A stretch of DNA of 64,000 nucleotides, taken from assembly GCF_037860835.1 (NCBI RefSeq), contig NZ_JBBEOG010000011.1, forward strand, positions 47,851 through 111,850, written 5' to 3'. Of the stretch, positions 16,792-24,636 are shown in pieces (the stretch's first letter is position 1; the number at the start of each line of letters is the position of its first letter). Under the pieces are notes generated by a model. That model was given only the letters and a program-made list of their open reading frames with translations, was not told the DNA's origin and made no database searches. Both the position numbers and the translations under genes were made by a program. The stretch comes from Aquipuribacter nitratireducens (GTDB lineage: Bacteria > Actinomycetota > Actinomycetes > Actinomycetales > JBBAYJ01).

Positions 16792-18654
16792 GTGGCCGGG
16801 CGGATCAAGGACGAGGACGTCGCCGCGGTCAAGGAGCGCACCCGCATCGAGGAGCTCGTCGGCGACCACGTCGCGCTGCGGCGAGCGGGCTCCGGCTCCC
16901 TGAAGGGCCTGTGCCCGTTCCACGACGAGAAGACGCCGTCGTTCCACGTCCGGCCCCAGCTCGGGGTCTGGCACTGCTTCGGCTGCGACGAGGGCGGCGA
17001 CGCCATCGCCTTCGTCATGAAGATCGACCACCTCGGCTTCACCGACGCCGTCGAGCGGCTGGCGGCGAAGGCGGGCGTCCAGCTGCGCTACGACGAGCTG
17101 TCGGGCGGGCGCCCGAGCGGGCCCCGGCAGCCCGTCGGACAGCGGCAGCGGCTCGTCGACGCCAACGCCGCCGCCGAGCGCTGGTACGCCGAGCAGCTGA
17201 TGGGCGGCGAGGCGGCGCCGGCCCGCACCCTGCTCGCCGAGCGGGGCTTCGACCGGGCCGCCGCCGAGCAGTTCGGGGTCGGCTACGCCCCACGGGCGGG
17301 TGAGGAGCTCGTGCGGCACCTGCGCGGGCGCGGCTTCACCGACGACGAGCTCGTCACCGCCGGCCTCGCCGGGCGCAACCAGTCCGGCCGGCTGTACGAC
17401 CGCTTCCGCGGCCGGCTGCTGTGGCCGATCCGCGACGTCACCGGCGACACCGTCGGCTTCGGTGCCCGCAGGCTGTACGACGACGACCGCATCGAGGCGA
17501 AGTACCTCAACACCCCCGACAGCCCGCTGTACCGCAAGTCGCAGGTGCTCTACGGCGTCGACCTCGCCAAGCGCGACATCGCCCGCGAGCGGCGTCTCGT
17601 CGTCGTCGAGGGCTACACCGACGTCATGGCTGCGCACCTCGCGGGGGTCACGACCGCGGTCGCGACGTGCGGCACCGCGTTCGGCGAGGAGCACGCCCGC
17701 CTCGCCCGGCGCCTCATCGGCGACGTCACCGCCACCGGGGAGGTCGTCTTCACCTTCGACGGCGACGCCGCCGGGCAGAAGGCCGCGCTGCGCGCGTTCG
17801 CCGCCGACCAGCAGTTCGTCGCCCGCACCTTCGTCGCGGTCGAGCCGAGCGGCAAGGACCCGTGCGACCTGCGGCAGAGCGAGGGCGACGCCGCGGTCCG
17901 GGCGCTGGTGGAGCGTCGTGTCCCGATGTTCGAGTTCGCGATCCGCTCGACGTTCGCCGACGTCGACCTCGACACCGAGGAGGGACGCCTCGCCGGCCTC
18001 GACCGGGCCGCCCCGATCGTCGCCGCGATCAAGGACCGAGAGCTGCGGCACCGCTACGCGGTCAACCTCGACCGCTGGCTCGGCTTCCTCGACGAGCGCT
18101 TCGTCGTCTCCCGGGTCGCGCGAGCCGCCCGTGGCGGTCCGGGAGCAGAGGGCGGACGTCCCGCGCCGTCGCGGGCCGAGGCCGACGACCCCGTCGCGAC
18201 GACGGAGCGGTTCGCGCTCGCGTGCGCGCTGCAGGTGCCCGACCACGTGGGCGCGCAGGTCGACGCCCTCGGCGAGGAGGCGTTCACCGTCCCGACCCAT
18301 CGGGTCGTGCACGAGACGATCCTCGCCTCCGGCGGGGCGACCGGGCGGACCGGTGCGGAGCTGCTCGAGGCCGTCCGGCAGGTCGCCCCGTCGACCGTGC
18401 AGCCCCTCCTCACGCGGCTGGCGGTCATGGACCTGCCGGCGGGGGAGAAGGAGCTGCCCCGGTTCGCGCGCATGGCCGTGGCGAAGATCGCGGAGATCGA
18501 GGCCAACCGGGTCGTCATGGACGCGCTGCGACGGCTCAACCGGCTCGACCGCGGCACCGACCCCGACGCCTACGAGCAGGCGCAGAAGGTGCTGCTGGAG
18601 GCGCAGGCGCGGCAGCGCCGGCTGCGCGACCAGGCCCTCGGCGGCGAGGCGTGA
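16792..18654 (+). CDS. dnaG: DNA primase DnaG
   Basis: A 620-residue bacterial primase. The CHC2 zinc finger is visible: LCPFHDEKTPSF then WHCFGCDEGGDA. The core follows with GFGARRLYDDD, the TOPRIM motif VVVEGYTDVMAAH, CGTAFGEEHARL and FTFDGDAAGQKAALRA. The C-terminal part (from about residue 460) is the helicase-interacting domain. It makes RNA primers for DNA replication. The GTG start sits 6 bases after a -10 box. The next gene overlaps its stop. Confidence 0.95.
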   Translation: MAGRIKDEDVAAVKERTRIEELVGDHVALRRAGSGSLKGLCPFHDEKTPSFHVRPQLGVWHCFGCDEGGDAIAFVMKIDHLGFTDAVERLAAKAGVQLRYDELSGGRPSGPRQPVGQRQRLVDANAAAERWYAEQLMGGEAAPARTLLAERGFDRAAAEQFGVGYAPRAGEELVRHLRGRGFTDDELVTAGLAGRNQSGRLYDRFRGRLLWPIRDVTGDTVGFGARRLYDDDRIEAKYLNTPDSPLYRKSQVLYGVDLAKRDIARERRLVVVEGYTDVMAAHLAGVTTAVATCGTAFGEEHARLARRLIGDVTATGEVVFTFDGDAAGQKAALRAFAADQQFVARTFVAVEPSGKDPCDLRQSEGDAAVRALVERRVPMFEFAIRSTFADVDLDTEEGRLAGLDRAAPIVAAIKDRELRHRYAVNLDRWLGFLDERFVVSRVARAARGGPGAEGGRPAPSRAEADDPVATTERFALACALQVPDHVGAQVDALGEEAFTVPTHRVVHETILASGGATGRTGAELLEAVRQVAPSTVQPLLTRLAVMDLPAGEKELPRFARMAVAKIAEIEANRVVMDALRRLNRLDRGTDPDAYEQAQKVLLEAQARQRRLRDQALGGEA

Positions 18655-19175
18655 GTGTCTTCGCGCGCGCCCCGCGGCTGCCCGAGCCGGTCGTGCGCGC
18701 CGCGTCGCTGGAGCCGGGGGAGCGGGTGCTCGCGGTCTCGCGGGTCGAGGGCGGTTGGACGTTCGCGACCACCCACCGCCTCCACGTCGTCACGACGCTC
18801 GGCGCCGACGGGGCGCCCGACACGGCACGCGCCGTGCGCTGGGTCGACGTCCGGACGGCGACGACCGTGCCGGAGGAACGCCTGCTCGACGTGAGGCTCG
18901 TGGACGGGGCGCGGTGGGCCGTGCCGGTCGGCCACCGGCCCCGGCGGCTCCCGGAGACCGTGCGGGAGCGGGTGCAGAACAGCGTCGTGCAGACCTACAG
19001 CGTCGACGTGGGCCGTGGGCGCTCGGTCCACGTCGTCGCGCGCCGCACCCCGGAGGAGCAGGTGTCGCTGCAGGTGAGCGCCGACCGCGGCGTCGACCTG
19101 TCGGAGCCGGAGGTCGCGACCTCGGTCGCGCGGGCGCGCGACGCGCTGCGCCGGGAGCTCGGGCTGCCCGACTGA
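18651..19175 (+). CDS. Conserved protein of unknown function, coupled to dnaG
   Basis: A 174-residue soluble protein starting with GTG (VSVFARAPRLPEPVVRAA) overlapping the dnaG stop. Its text (GERVLAVSRVEGGWTFATTH, RWVDVRTATTVPEERLLDVR, LPETVRERVQNSVVQTYSVD) matches small conserved proteins found after dnaG in many actinobacteria. The first half is beta-strand rich, the C-terminus helical (SVARARDALRRELGLPD). Function unknown. Confidence 0.7.
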   Translation: MSVFARAPRLPEPVVRAASLEPGERVLAVSRVEGGWTFATTHRLHVVTTLGADGAPDTARAVRWVDVRTATTVPEERLLDVRLVDGARWAVPVGHRPRRLPETVRERVQNSVVQTYSVDVGRGRSVHVVARRTPEEQVSLQVSADRGVDLSEPEVATSVARARDALRRELGLPD

Positions 19176-19283
19176 GCGTCCCCGAGGCCGCCGGGCGTGG
19201 TCCAGGCGTGGTCCGGGCGGGCAGTCGCCGGGTGATAACCTCGTCCGGCGTCGGCCCGGGGGCGACCTCGACGGCCGTTGCGG

Positions 19284-19356
19284 TCCCGCATAGCTCAATT
19301 GGCAGAGCAGCCGGCTGTTAACCGGCAGGTTGTTGGTTCGAGTCCAACTGCGGGAG
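19284..19356 (+). tRNA. tRNA-Asn (GTT)
   Basis: Full cloverleaf: acceptor TCCCGCA/TGCGGGA with discriminator G, D-arm GCTC/GAGC, anticodon stem CCGGC/GCCGG-type with loop CTGTTAA (anticodon 19317-19319), and T-arm GTTGG-TTCGAGT-CCAAC. No CCA is encoded. A TGATAACCT promoter-like box lies about 45 bases upstream. Confidence 0.95.
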
Positions 19357-19368
19357 CCCTCGAGGCTC

Positions 19369-19566
19369 TCAGGCGGAAGCGCGGTCCTCGCCGGCGAGGG
19401 CGCCCACGACCTCCTCGCACTGCGGCACGCCGGTGCGGTGCGCCCGGAGCCGGTGGAAGCACGACGGGCACGGCTGCTCGAACCACTGCGTGGGCCGCGG
19501 CCACCGCTGACGGGGCGAAGGCTCCTGCTCGGGCGAGCAGTAGCGGCAGTCCGGGCACGGCGTCAC
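19369..19566 (-). CDS. Small cysteine-rich protein, probable zinc ribbon
   Basis: A 65-residue protein starting VTPCPDCRYCSPEQEP. Cysteines occur as CPDCRYC, CPSC and a single C near PQCEEV, suggesting zinc binding. The GTG at 19566 is chosen because TAGCGT (19574-19579, minus strand) gives a leaderless start; a GTG at 19596 would add ten residues. It sits between two tRNA genes on the opposite strand. No known function. Confidence 0.5.
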   Translation of the reverse strand: MTPCPDCRYCSPEQEPSPRQRWPRPTQWFEQPCPSCFHRLRAHRTGVPQCEEVVGALAGEDRASA

Positions 19567-19679
19567 GTCGAAGACGCTAACGGTGGGGGCGGACACCCGT
19601 CGAGACTCTGCACGCAGGATGTGGACGACGGCGTGTTGCCGTTCGGTAACGTGGCGTCGCGGTCGTCGTCGGCGGCAGC

Positions 19680-19753
19680 GGGGCAGTAGCTCAGTCGGTC
19701 AGAGCAGCGGACTCATAATCCGTCGGTCGTGGGTTCAAGCCCCACCTGCCCCA
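19680..19753 (+). tRNA. tRNA with CAT anticodon (elongator Met, possibly Ile2)
   Basis: Acceptor GGGGCAG/CTGCCCC with discriminator A, D-arm GCTC/GAGC, anticodon loop CTCATAA and T-arm GTGGG-TTCAAGC-CCCAC. Elongator Met and lysidine-modified Ile2 tRNAs share this anticodon; Met is favoured by similarity to other actinobacterial tRNA-Met sequences recalled from memory. Its 3' part (from 19716) is duplicated at 26188, so it is the integration site of the island. Confidence 0.93.
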
Positions 19754-19962
19754 CCGCACGTTTGTCCGTCCGGAACGGCCGACGGAGCCCGTCGAGGACC
19801 AGGAGTCGGGTGACCCACCAGGCACGCCACCACGCGGCGAACAACGGGGCCCGCGAGCGGCGGGCGAGCCGGCCGACGTCGAAACCCGACCGTCCGGGGT
19901 CACGACCGTCCCCGTACCCGTCGAGGCCGACGACGAGGCGGCGGTCGTCGCGGTGGTGGCCA
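19713..19962 (-). pseudogene. Possible frame-shifted C-terminal coding stretch next to attL
   Basis: This minus-strand frame has a strong coding bias (mostly G/C third bases) and a plausible sequence (LVVGLDGYGDGRDPGRSG, then APLFAAWWRAWWVTRLLVLD), but no start codon. It joins the end of the upstream 96-residue gene by a +1 shift at GAC-TGA-TGG. Its stop lies inside the tRNA repeat. It may be a separated gene end, a shifted extension, or chance. An alternative ATG frame at 19963 gives low-complexity protein. Confidence 0.3.
19716..19757 (+). repeat. attL: 42-bp direct repeat in the tRNA 3' half
   Basis: Runs from the base after the anticodon through the T-arm and acceptor to four bases past the tRNA (ends CCCCACCGC). 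It is identical to 26188-26229. The base before the repeat differs (A here, C there). Confidence 0.88.
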
Positions 19963-20253
19963 TCAGTCGGTGTGGGTCGAGCGCGCGACCCGCAGCAGCG
20001 CCTGCCCGACCCCCTCGATGCGACCGAAGGCCCGCGACAGCTCCCAATGCAGCTCCTCGTCCGGGTACTCCGACACCCGCGACACCACGGCGGACAGGTC
20101 GTCGAGGAGGCGGGCGATGTCGGCGGACGTCTTCGCGACGTGCTCCCACACCTCCTCGCCCGACCGGACACCGAGGGCGCGGGCCCAGACGACGACGTCC
20201 GCCCTCGACGAGCCACCACCACTGGCGGTCGAGAGGCCGAGGTCGGCGCTCAT
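19963..20253 (-). CDS. Small conserved protein of actinobacterial integrative elements
   Basis: A 96-residue, mostly helical protein (starts MSADLGLSTASGGGSSRADV). The middle, EEVWEHVAKTSADIARLLDDLSA cut around residue 40 onward, predicts a long helix and a second helix near RAFGRIEGVGQALLRVARS. The ATG overlaps the stop of the upstream gene (ATGA), so the two are coupled. No function recognised. It is GC-rich like the host, unlike the reverse transcriptase cargo. Confidence 0.6.
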   Translation of the reverse strand: MSADLGLSTASGGGSSRADVVVWARALGVRSGEEVWEHVAKTSADIARLLDDLSAVVSRVSEYPDEELHWELSRAFGRIEGVGQALLRVARSTHTD

Positions 20254-20690
20254 CAGGCCGCCTCAGACGAGGCCGAGCCCGACGAGCTGGTCGTCGAGCT
20301 GGACGTGGACGAGCCAGGCCGGCGGGTTGAGCCCGGGACGGGGGCGGCGATGCCCTCGGCGGACCAGTACTCCACCAGCGCGCCGGTGGTCTTGATGACG
20401 CGGACCTCGACCCGCAGGTTCTCGAACGCGATCGGCCCAAGCGCGGTCACCTCCGGGCGGTCGTAGGCCGGCACTGTCACAGACGCCACGACGCTGCTCG
20501 TGCGCCCGTACTGCACCTGCTGGTACATCACCTCCACACCCCAGACCGGCATCCCCGTGTCCTCATCCCGGGACTGCTGGTCGCTCTGGGCGCGGCCACC
20601 GCCGGGGGTCTCCACCCAGTCGAACCGAGCGTCCACCACCCCTGTCGCCACCATCGGCTGCTTGCTGCTGTCCACCACGTACGCAGGCAT
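20253..20690 (-). CDS. Conserved hypothetical protein of an integrative element
   Basis: A 145-residue protein with GAGAGGAG upstream of its ATG. The first 110 residues look beta-rich and well conserved (MPAYVVDSSKQPMVATGVVD, MPVWGVEVMYQQVQYGRTSS, LGPIAFENLRVEVRV), followed by a serine/glycine-rich tail. Similar small proteins occur beside the transfer genes of actinobacterial integrative elements, judged from memory. Function unknown. It diverges from the XRE-PLD gene across an operator-like repeat region. Confidence 0.65.
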   Translation of the reverse strand: MPAYVVDSSKQPMVATGVVDARFDWVETPGGGRAQSDQQSRDEDTGMPVWGVEVMYQQVQYGRTSSVVASVTVPAYDRPEVTALGPIAFENLRVEVRVIKTTGALVEYWSAEGIAAPVPGSTRRPGSSTSSSTTSSSGSASSEAA

Positions 20691-20750
20691 CGCCCGCTCC
20701 TCTCGGTCAGGGGCCGGAAGTGGCCCGAGCCCAGAGGACCGCGGACGGAT

Positions 20751-20820
20751 GGGACGTCGACACCGTGTGGAGGGACGTCACAGGACGTCCTGTTCTGCTA
20801 CAAACGTCCCATTGCGTCCT
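20751..20820. promoter_or_regulatory. Cluster of GGACGTC half-sites, likely regulator operators
   Basis: Between the divergent small gene and the XRE-PLD gene, GGGACGT occurs at 20751 and 20772, the palindrome AGGACGTCCT at 20782, ACGTCCC at 20804 and GCGTCCT at 20814. The two direct copies are 21 bp apart, two helical turns. This is the expected layout of an operator bound by the adjacent XRE-type regulator. Confidence 0.5.
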
Positions 20821-20831
20821 GAGGGGGTCGG

Positions 20832-21572
20832 ATGAGCAACGAGCGTCTTCGTGCAGCCGTGGTGGGGAGCGGCCAGAGCGTCGCGACGGTGGCCGAGCAG
20901 GTCGGGGTGGACCGCAAGACGGTGGAGCGGTGGATCGTGTCCGGTCGGGTGCCGCACCGCACCCACCGAGTAGCGGTGGCGCAGCTGCTCGGTGAGGACG
21001 ACGTGTTCCTCTGGCCGGAAACAGCGGCGGACCCGCGGACCGTGTCGGCGAGCCAGGCAGAGTTTGTCGCGATCCACCCGAACCGTGGGTCGGTGAGTAT
21101 CGACACCTGGTGCTCGCTGCTCGACACCGCCGCCGAGTCGATCGACCTGCTCGCCTTCGCCGGCAGCTTCCTGCACGACGCCGTCCCCGAGTTCGACGAC
21201 CGACTCGTCAGCGCCGCCCGACGCGGTGTCCGGGTGCGGCTGCTGTTCGGTGACCCGGACGGTGAGGCAGCAGCGCGCCGCGGCCAGGAGGAGGGCATCG
21301 GTGAACTGCTCGCCGCTCGCTGCCGGCTGACCTGGGCGTACCTTGCGAAGATCCTCGGCACCCCTGGCGTCGAGGCCCGCATGCACGACACAACGCTCTA
21401 CACGTCGATGTTCCGCTTCGACGAGACCCTGCTGGCCAACCCCCACACCTTCGGCACCGCCGCCAGTCACTCACCCGTACTGCACCTGCGGCGGATCGAC
21501 GGAGGCCGACTGTTCACGAACTACCTCAGCTCCTACGAACGCGTCTGGGAGCGCGCGCGCGTAGCCTCCTGA
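20832..21572 (+). CDS. XRE-type regulator with phospholipase-D-like C-terminal domain
   Basis: A 246-residue protein. The N-terminal 50 residues form a helix-turn-helix (QSVATVAEQVGVDRKTVERW, then RVPHRTHRVAVAQLLG). The rest resembles a PLD-like fold (SIDTWCSLLDTAAESIDLLA, RRGVRVRLLFGDPDG, EARMHDTTLYTSMFRFDETL) with H-D in place of the usual HKD, so catalysis may be lost. Such proteins accompany Nudix genes in actinobacterial integrative elements, where they probably sense a signal and control the element. The Nudix gene follows by 3 bases. Confidence 0.78.
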   Translation: MSNERLRAAVVGSGQSVATVAEQVGVDRKTVERWIVSGRVPHRTHRVAVAQLLGEDDVFLWPETAADPRTVSASQAEFVAIHPNRGSVSIDTWCSLLDTAAESIDLLAFAGSFLHDAVPEFDDRLVSAARRGVRVRLLFGDPDGEAAARRGQEEGIGELLAARCRLTWAYLAKILGTPGVEARMHDTTLYTSMFRFDETLLANPHTFGTAASHSPVLHLRRIDGGRLFTNYLSSYERVWERARVAS

Positions 21573-21575
21573 GCC

Positions 21576-22046
21576 ATGGCACGCAGGGACTTCATCGACG
21601 ACCCCGACGCCCCGCCCGCGAACAGCGTCGTGCCGTCCGTGGTGGCCGTCGTCCTCGACGAGCAGGGCCGGCTGCTCTTGATCCACAAGACCGACAACGA
21701 CCTTTGGGCCCTACCCGGCGGCGGACATGAGATTGGGGAGTCCATCGCGGACACCGTCGTCCGCGAGGTCAAGGAAGAGACCGGCTACGACGTCGAGGTC
21801 ACCGACATCAGCGGCACCTACACCAACCCACGCCACGTCATGGCCTACGACGACGGCGAGGTTCGCCAGCAGTTCTCCATCTGCTTCCGCGCCCGACTCA
21901 CCGGCGGCAGCGCAATGACCAGCAGCGAGTCCAAGGCCGTGAAGTGGGTCAACCCAGGCGACCTTGAAGCGCTGCCCATGCACCCCTCGATGCGCGAACG
22001 CATCCGCCACGGTCTACGTGACGACGGACAAGTCCACATCGGCTGA
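21576..22046 (+). CDS. Nudix hydrolase, Pif-like
   Basis: A 156-residue Nudix protein. The Nudix box starts at GGGHEIGESI and ends REVKEETGYDV, matching GX5EX7REUXEEXGU. It hydrolyses a nucleoside diphosphate derivative of unknown identity. In the Streptomyces element pSAM2 a Nudix protein (Pif) gives transfer immunity; a similar role here is inference. It begins 3 bases after the XRE-PLD gene and its end overlaps the converging HD gene by 33 bases. Confidence 0.82.
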   Translation: MARRDFIDDPDAPPANSVVPSVVAVVLDEQGRLLLIHKTDNDLWALPGGGHEIGESIADTVVREVKEETGYDVEVTDISGTYTNPRHVMAYDDGEVRQQFSICFRARLTGGSAMTSSESKAVKWVNPGDLEALPMHPSMRERIRHGLRDDGQVHIG

Positions 22047-22580
22047 GGCCAACCGCGCTTCTACCCGCCGGACCGACTGCACCAGCTCAGCACGGGAGCG
22101 CAGCACGGCCCGATGCACCGGATCGTGCTCGTTGTAGCGAGACAGGATCTCCGCGATCCGCTCCTCCACAGCAACCGGGCTGCCGTCCGGGCCGGTCGTC
22201 ATGTCGCAGAAGTTGAGCGCGTCGAGTTCACCGGCATCCGGCTCGACGAACTGCTGCAACTGGTCGCGAAGGCCCCGCTCTTCGGCCTCAACGACCGCAC
22301 CCGAATGGAATGCGACGAGCGACACGATCGCTGGGGTCCAGGCGCGGCTGGCCAGCCATGTCGCTCCATCGAGTGGGTGGAAGCCTGTTTCGGCGGCGAC
22401 CGCGGCGTAGCCGACATCATGCAGCCATGCCGCATCGACTACATGGCCGCCCAGACCCAGAACGCGCGCGATGAACTCCGCGCGGGCACCGACCCGGCGC
22501 ACATGTGCCAGTCGAGCGCCGGACCCGGCCAAAGCCGCCTCCGCCACCCTCCGCGCCACCGAGAGCCCGCCAACCGACAC
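22014..22580 (-). CDS. HD-domain phosphohydrolase-like protein
   Basis: A 188-residue HD protein. The metal residues are visible as LAHVRRVGARAEFIA, AAWLHDVGYA and LVAFHSG, followed by NFCDMTTGPDG with a last acidic site. It starts with GTG seven bases after a TACCGT -10 box on the minus strand (22588-22593), so it is probably leaderless. HD proteins often sit with Nudix and XRE-PLD genes in integrative elements. Substrate unknown. Confidence 0.75.
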   Translation of the reverse strand: MSVGGLSVARRVAEAALAGSGARLAHVRRVGARAEFIARVLGLGGHVVDAAWLHDVGYAAVAAETGFHPLDGATWLASRAWTPAIVSLVAFHSGAVVEAEERGLRDQLQQFVEPDAGELDALNFCDMTTGPDGSPVAVEERIAEILSRYNEHDPVHRAVLRSRAELVQSVRRVEARLASADVDLSVVT

Positions 22581-22815
22581 CCCAACGACGGTAGCGCGGA
22601 CAACCCCTTCCTCGGAGGATGACGGAGCGCTCGTCAGCAGCGAGAACCCTGATCGAACCCCACAGCGTCAGTAGTGCCAGGCCGGCCCGGCGGACCCGGC
22701 TTAGGTCGGGGTGTCAGGTTCGACCGCCCTGGGAGCTGCAGCCGAGTGAGCCAGTGCCTCCGTTAGCGGTGCCGAAACGAAAGACGAGGGCCACAAGCCG
22801 TGGGAGGGTTTGGGC
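22581..22815 (+). other. Intergenic region upstream of the reverse transcriptase
   Basis: No convincing gene. It holds the HD promoter on the left and a GC-rich central part (about 22680-22730) with CCGGCCCGGCGG-type short repeats, then GGGAGGG as ribosome-binding site for the reverse transcriptase. Defence reverse transcriptases often have a noncoding RNA here, but no clear structure was drawn by eye. Confidence 0.3.
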
Positions 22816-24399
22816 ATGGCGGCGAAGGGGAGTCCCGACTGGAACGCGATGGTCGACTTGGAGTTGGCCGCCAAGAACCTCGAACGCGAAGCGTACGGCG
22901 ACTGGTACCGAGACCCATGGGGGTGGCCCGAACTCCGGTTCGCCGTCAAGAAAGCGCGAGGCCGTATACATGATCGGCTGTCCGGGAGCGGCACCTTCCA
23001 GGTCGCGCTTGTTGACGTCCCAAAGGAGAACTTTGGATCGCGGCCGGCGATGGTCATGGACCCTCTTGATCGACTAATCTACACGGGCGTTGTGGACGCC
23101 CTGAGCGCCAAACTGATTGGCGACCTGTCTAATGATGCATTCGGGTGGCGCCTGCATAGAGGGAATTACGCGAAGGGCCACTATGCGCGAAATGCTGACG
23201 AGTGGAGTTACTTTCGCGGTCATATTGGCGACCTAAGCGGCAAGTATGAGGCGGCCCTAGTCACGGATATTGTCTCCTGCTTCGCTAACGTATCCATGAC
23301 TGCTGTCAAGGATGTTGTTCATTCTCGTGCGGGGTCGGGCTTGCTGCCCGACCGTCTGCTCGGACTGGTGGAATCGTGGGACAACGTGGCGGGCCGACGC
23401 GGTCTACCGCAGAGATCAAGCGCTTCGGCTGTGCTCGCCAACGCTGTCCTTTCTTCCATGGACCACGTTCTGAGCAATCACGCAAGGGTTGTGAAACGCA
23501 AGAGGCGGAAAGACCCTAGCCACGTGAGCGCGGCCCGCTGGATGGACGACATGTGGCTGTTTGGTGCTGACGCTGGTCGCTTGCGCCAGGCTCAGTTCGC
23601 ACTGCAGGAAGAGGCGCGGTCGCTAGGACTGGATCTGAACTCTGGCAAGACGGAGCTCCTGGAAGGCGCCGAGGTCGAGGAGCGTGTGCTAGAAATCGAG
23701 CACAGTGCCGTTGACACAGCTCTTGGCTTCAGCCTCATTGTCGGGGGAGAGGAGATTTCACGGAATATCGAACCTCTGGAAACCCTGCTGGAGAGACTCA
23801 TCGCCCAAGGCGAGACGGCCAGCCGCACCTCGATGCGCTTTGCCACCAGCAGAATGCGATGGCACACTGTCTTCGATAGAGTTCCCGATTTGCTAGAGAC
23901 GGCGGAACGCATGCCGCACGCTGCGGACCATCTTTCGCGCTTGTTCCGTGATGCGGTCGCCCCGGGCGACTACGAAGAGTGGTTCCTTGCGCACGTCAAA
24001 TCTCACTGGGCGACGTTCGAATGGTCTACAGCTGCGTTTGGAACGACTCTACCGTCCACAAGAAGGCCTCGAACAAAGACGCTGAACCTGTTCGAGCGGT
24101 TCGTCTCTGAGGCCCGAGTACAACTCCCACTGTTTGCCTTGGCCGCTCAGCGTCTAGCAGCTTGGGACCCGAACCGGTGTAGGCGGGCGGCGCGAGAAGC
24201 AGTGACAACCAACGCAAATCCGCACTATCGCCGGGTGGTTGCCCTGGCCGCTGTGGGAGCTAGGGAACCTCGCACCGTCGTCAGGGGATGGTTGAAGGAT
24301 CAGGAGGAGAACCGACTGACACTAGACATGCTGGAAGCTCAGAACTTCGCGCCGGCCAAGGTGGTCGAAGATTTCTCTGGGCTCGACGAGACTGACTGA
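22816..24399 (+). CDS. Defence-type (Abi/UG-like) reverse transcriptase
   Basis: A 527-residue protein from ATG preceded by GGGAGGG. RT motifs are in order: VDVPKENFGSRPAMVMDPLD, catalytic D151 in LVTDIVSCF, GLPQRSSASAVLAN (196-209; usual GLPQG has R here), catalytic D244-D245 in ARWMDDMWLF (YXDD replaced by WMDD), and LGLDLNSGKT (270-279). About 250 residues of helical C-terminus follow, with no maturase or HNH domain, so it is not a group II intron protein. GC content and codon use are visibly lower than in flanking genes. The layout fits standalone RTs of phage defence; the subgroup was not recognised. Confidence 0.85.
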   Translation: MAAKGSPDWNAMVDLELAAKNLEREAYGDWYRDPWGWPELRFAVKKARGRIHDRLSGSGTFQVALVDVPKENFGSRPAMVMDPLDRLIYTGVVDALSAKLIGDLSNDAFGWRLHRGNYAKGHYARNADEWSYFRGHIGDLSGKYEAALVTDIVSCFANVSMTAVKDVVHSRAGSGLLPDRLLGLVESWDNVAGRRGLPQRSSASAVLANAVLSSMDHVLSNHARVVKRKRRKDPSHVSAARWMDDMWLFGADAGRLRQAQFALQEEARSLGLDLNSGKTELLEGAEVEERVLEIEHSAVDTALGFSLIVGGEEISRNIEPLETLLERLIAQGETASRTSMRFATSRMRWHTVFDRVPDLLETAERMPHAADHLSRLFRDAVAPGDYEEWFLAHVKSHWATFEWSTAAFGTTLPSTRRPRTKTLNLFERFVSEARVQLPLFALAAQRLAAWDPNRCRRAAREAVTTNANPHYRRVVALAAVGAREPRTVVRGWLKDQEENRLTLDMLEAQNFAPAKVVEDFSGLDETD

Positions 24400-24402
24400 A
24401 TT

Positions 24403-24571
24403 GACCTGTCACCCAGGTCATCAGGTGGGCCGCATGACCAGCGAGCTCCCTCCAGTCTGCAGCCGGCGGCGCCGCCTCGGTCCAGGCTGCTTCATTGGCC
24501 TCTATAGGATCAAGCCGCCGCGCATCGCGCGGCGGCGCCGGGCATGCGGCCTAGGGGCCGTTCCGGGCCCC
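24403..24571 (+). ncRNA. Candidate structured RNA after the reverse transcriptase
   Basis: Four stem-loops follow within 170 bases: GACCTG/CAGGTC (24403-24419), GCAGCC/GGCTGC (24459-24490) enclosing a GC palindrome, a perfect 10-bp stem GCCGCCGCGC with a 3-base loop (24514-24536), and GGGGCC/GGCCCC (24554-24571). No coding frame is convincing. It may be a noncoding RNA template or partner of the RT, or just a terminator region. Expression unknown. Confidence 0.35.
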
Positions 24572-24636
24572 GCCGCGCGACGCGCAGCCAAGGACTGATT
24601 GAGGCGCAGAAGGCAACCGACACGTAGGAGATGTTT

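Noticed and set aside
22816..24399. Group II intron-encoded protein
   Set aside because: No maturase or HNH domain and no recognised intron RNA domains V/VI near the gene.
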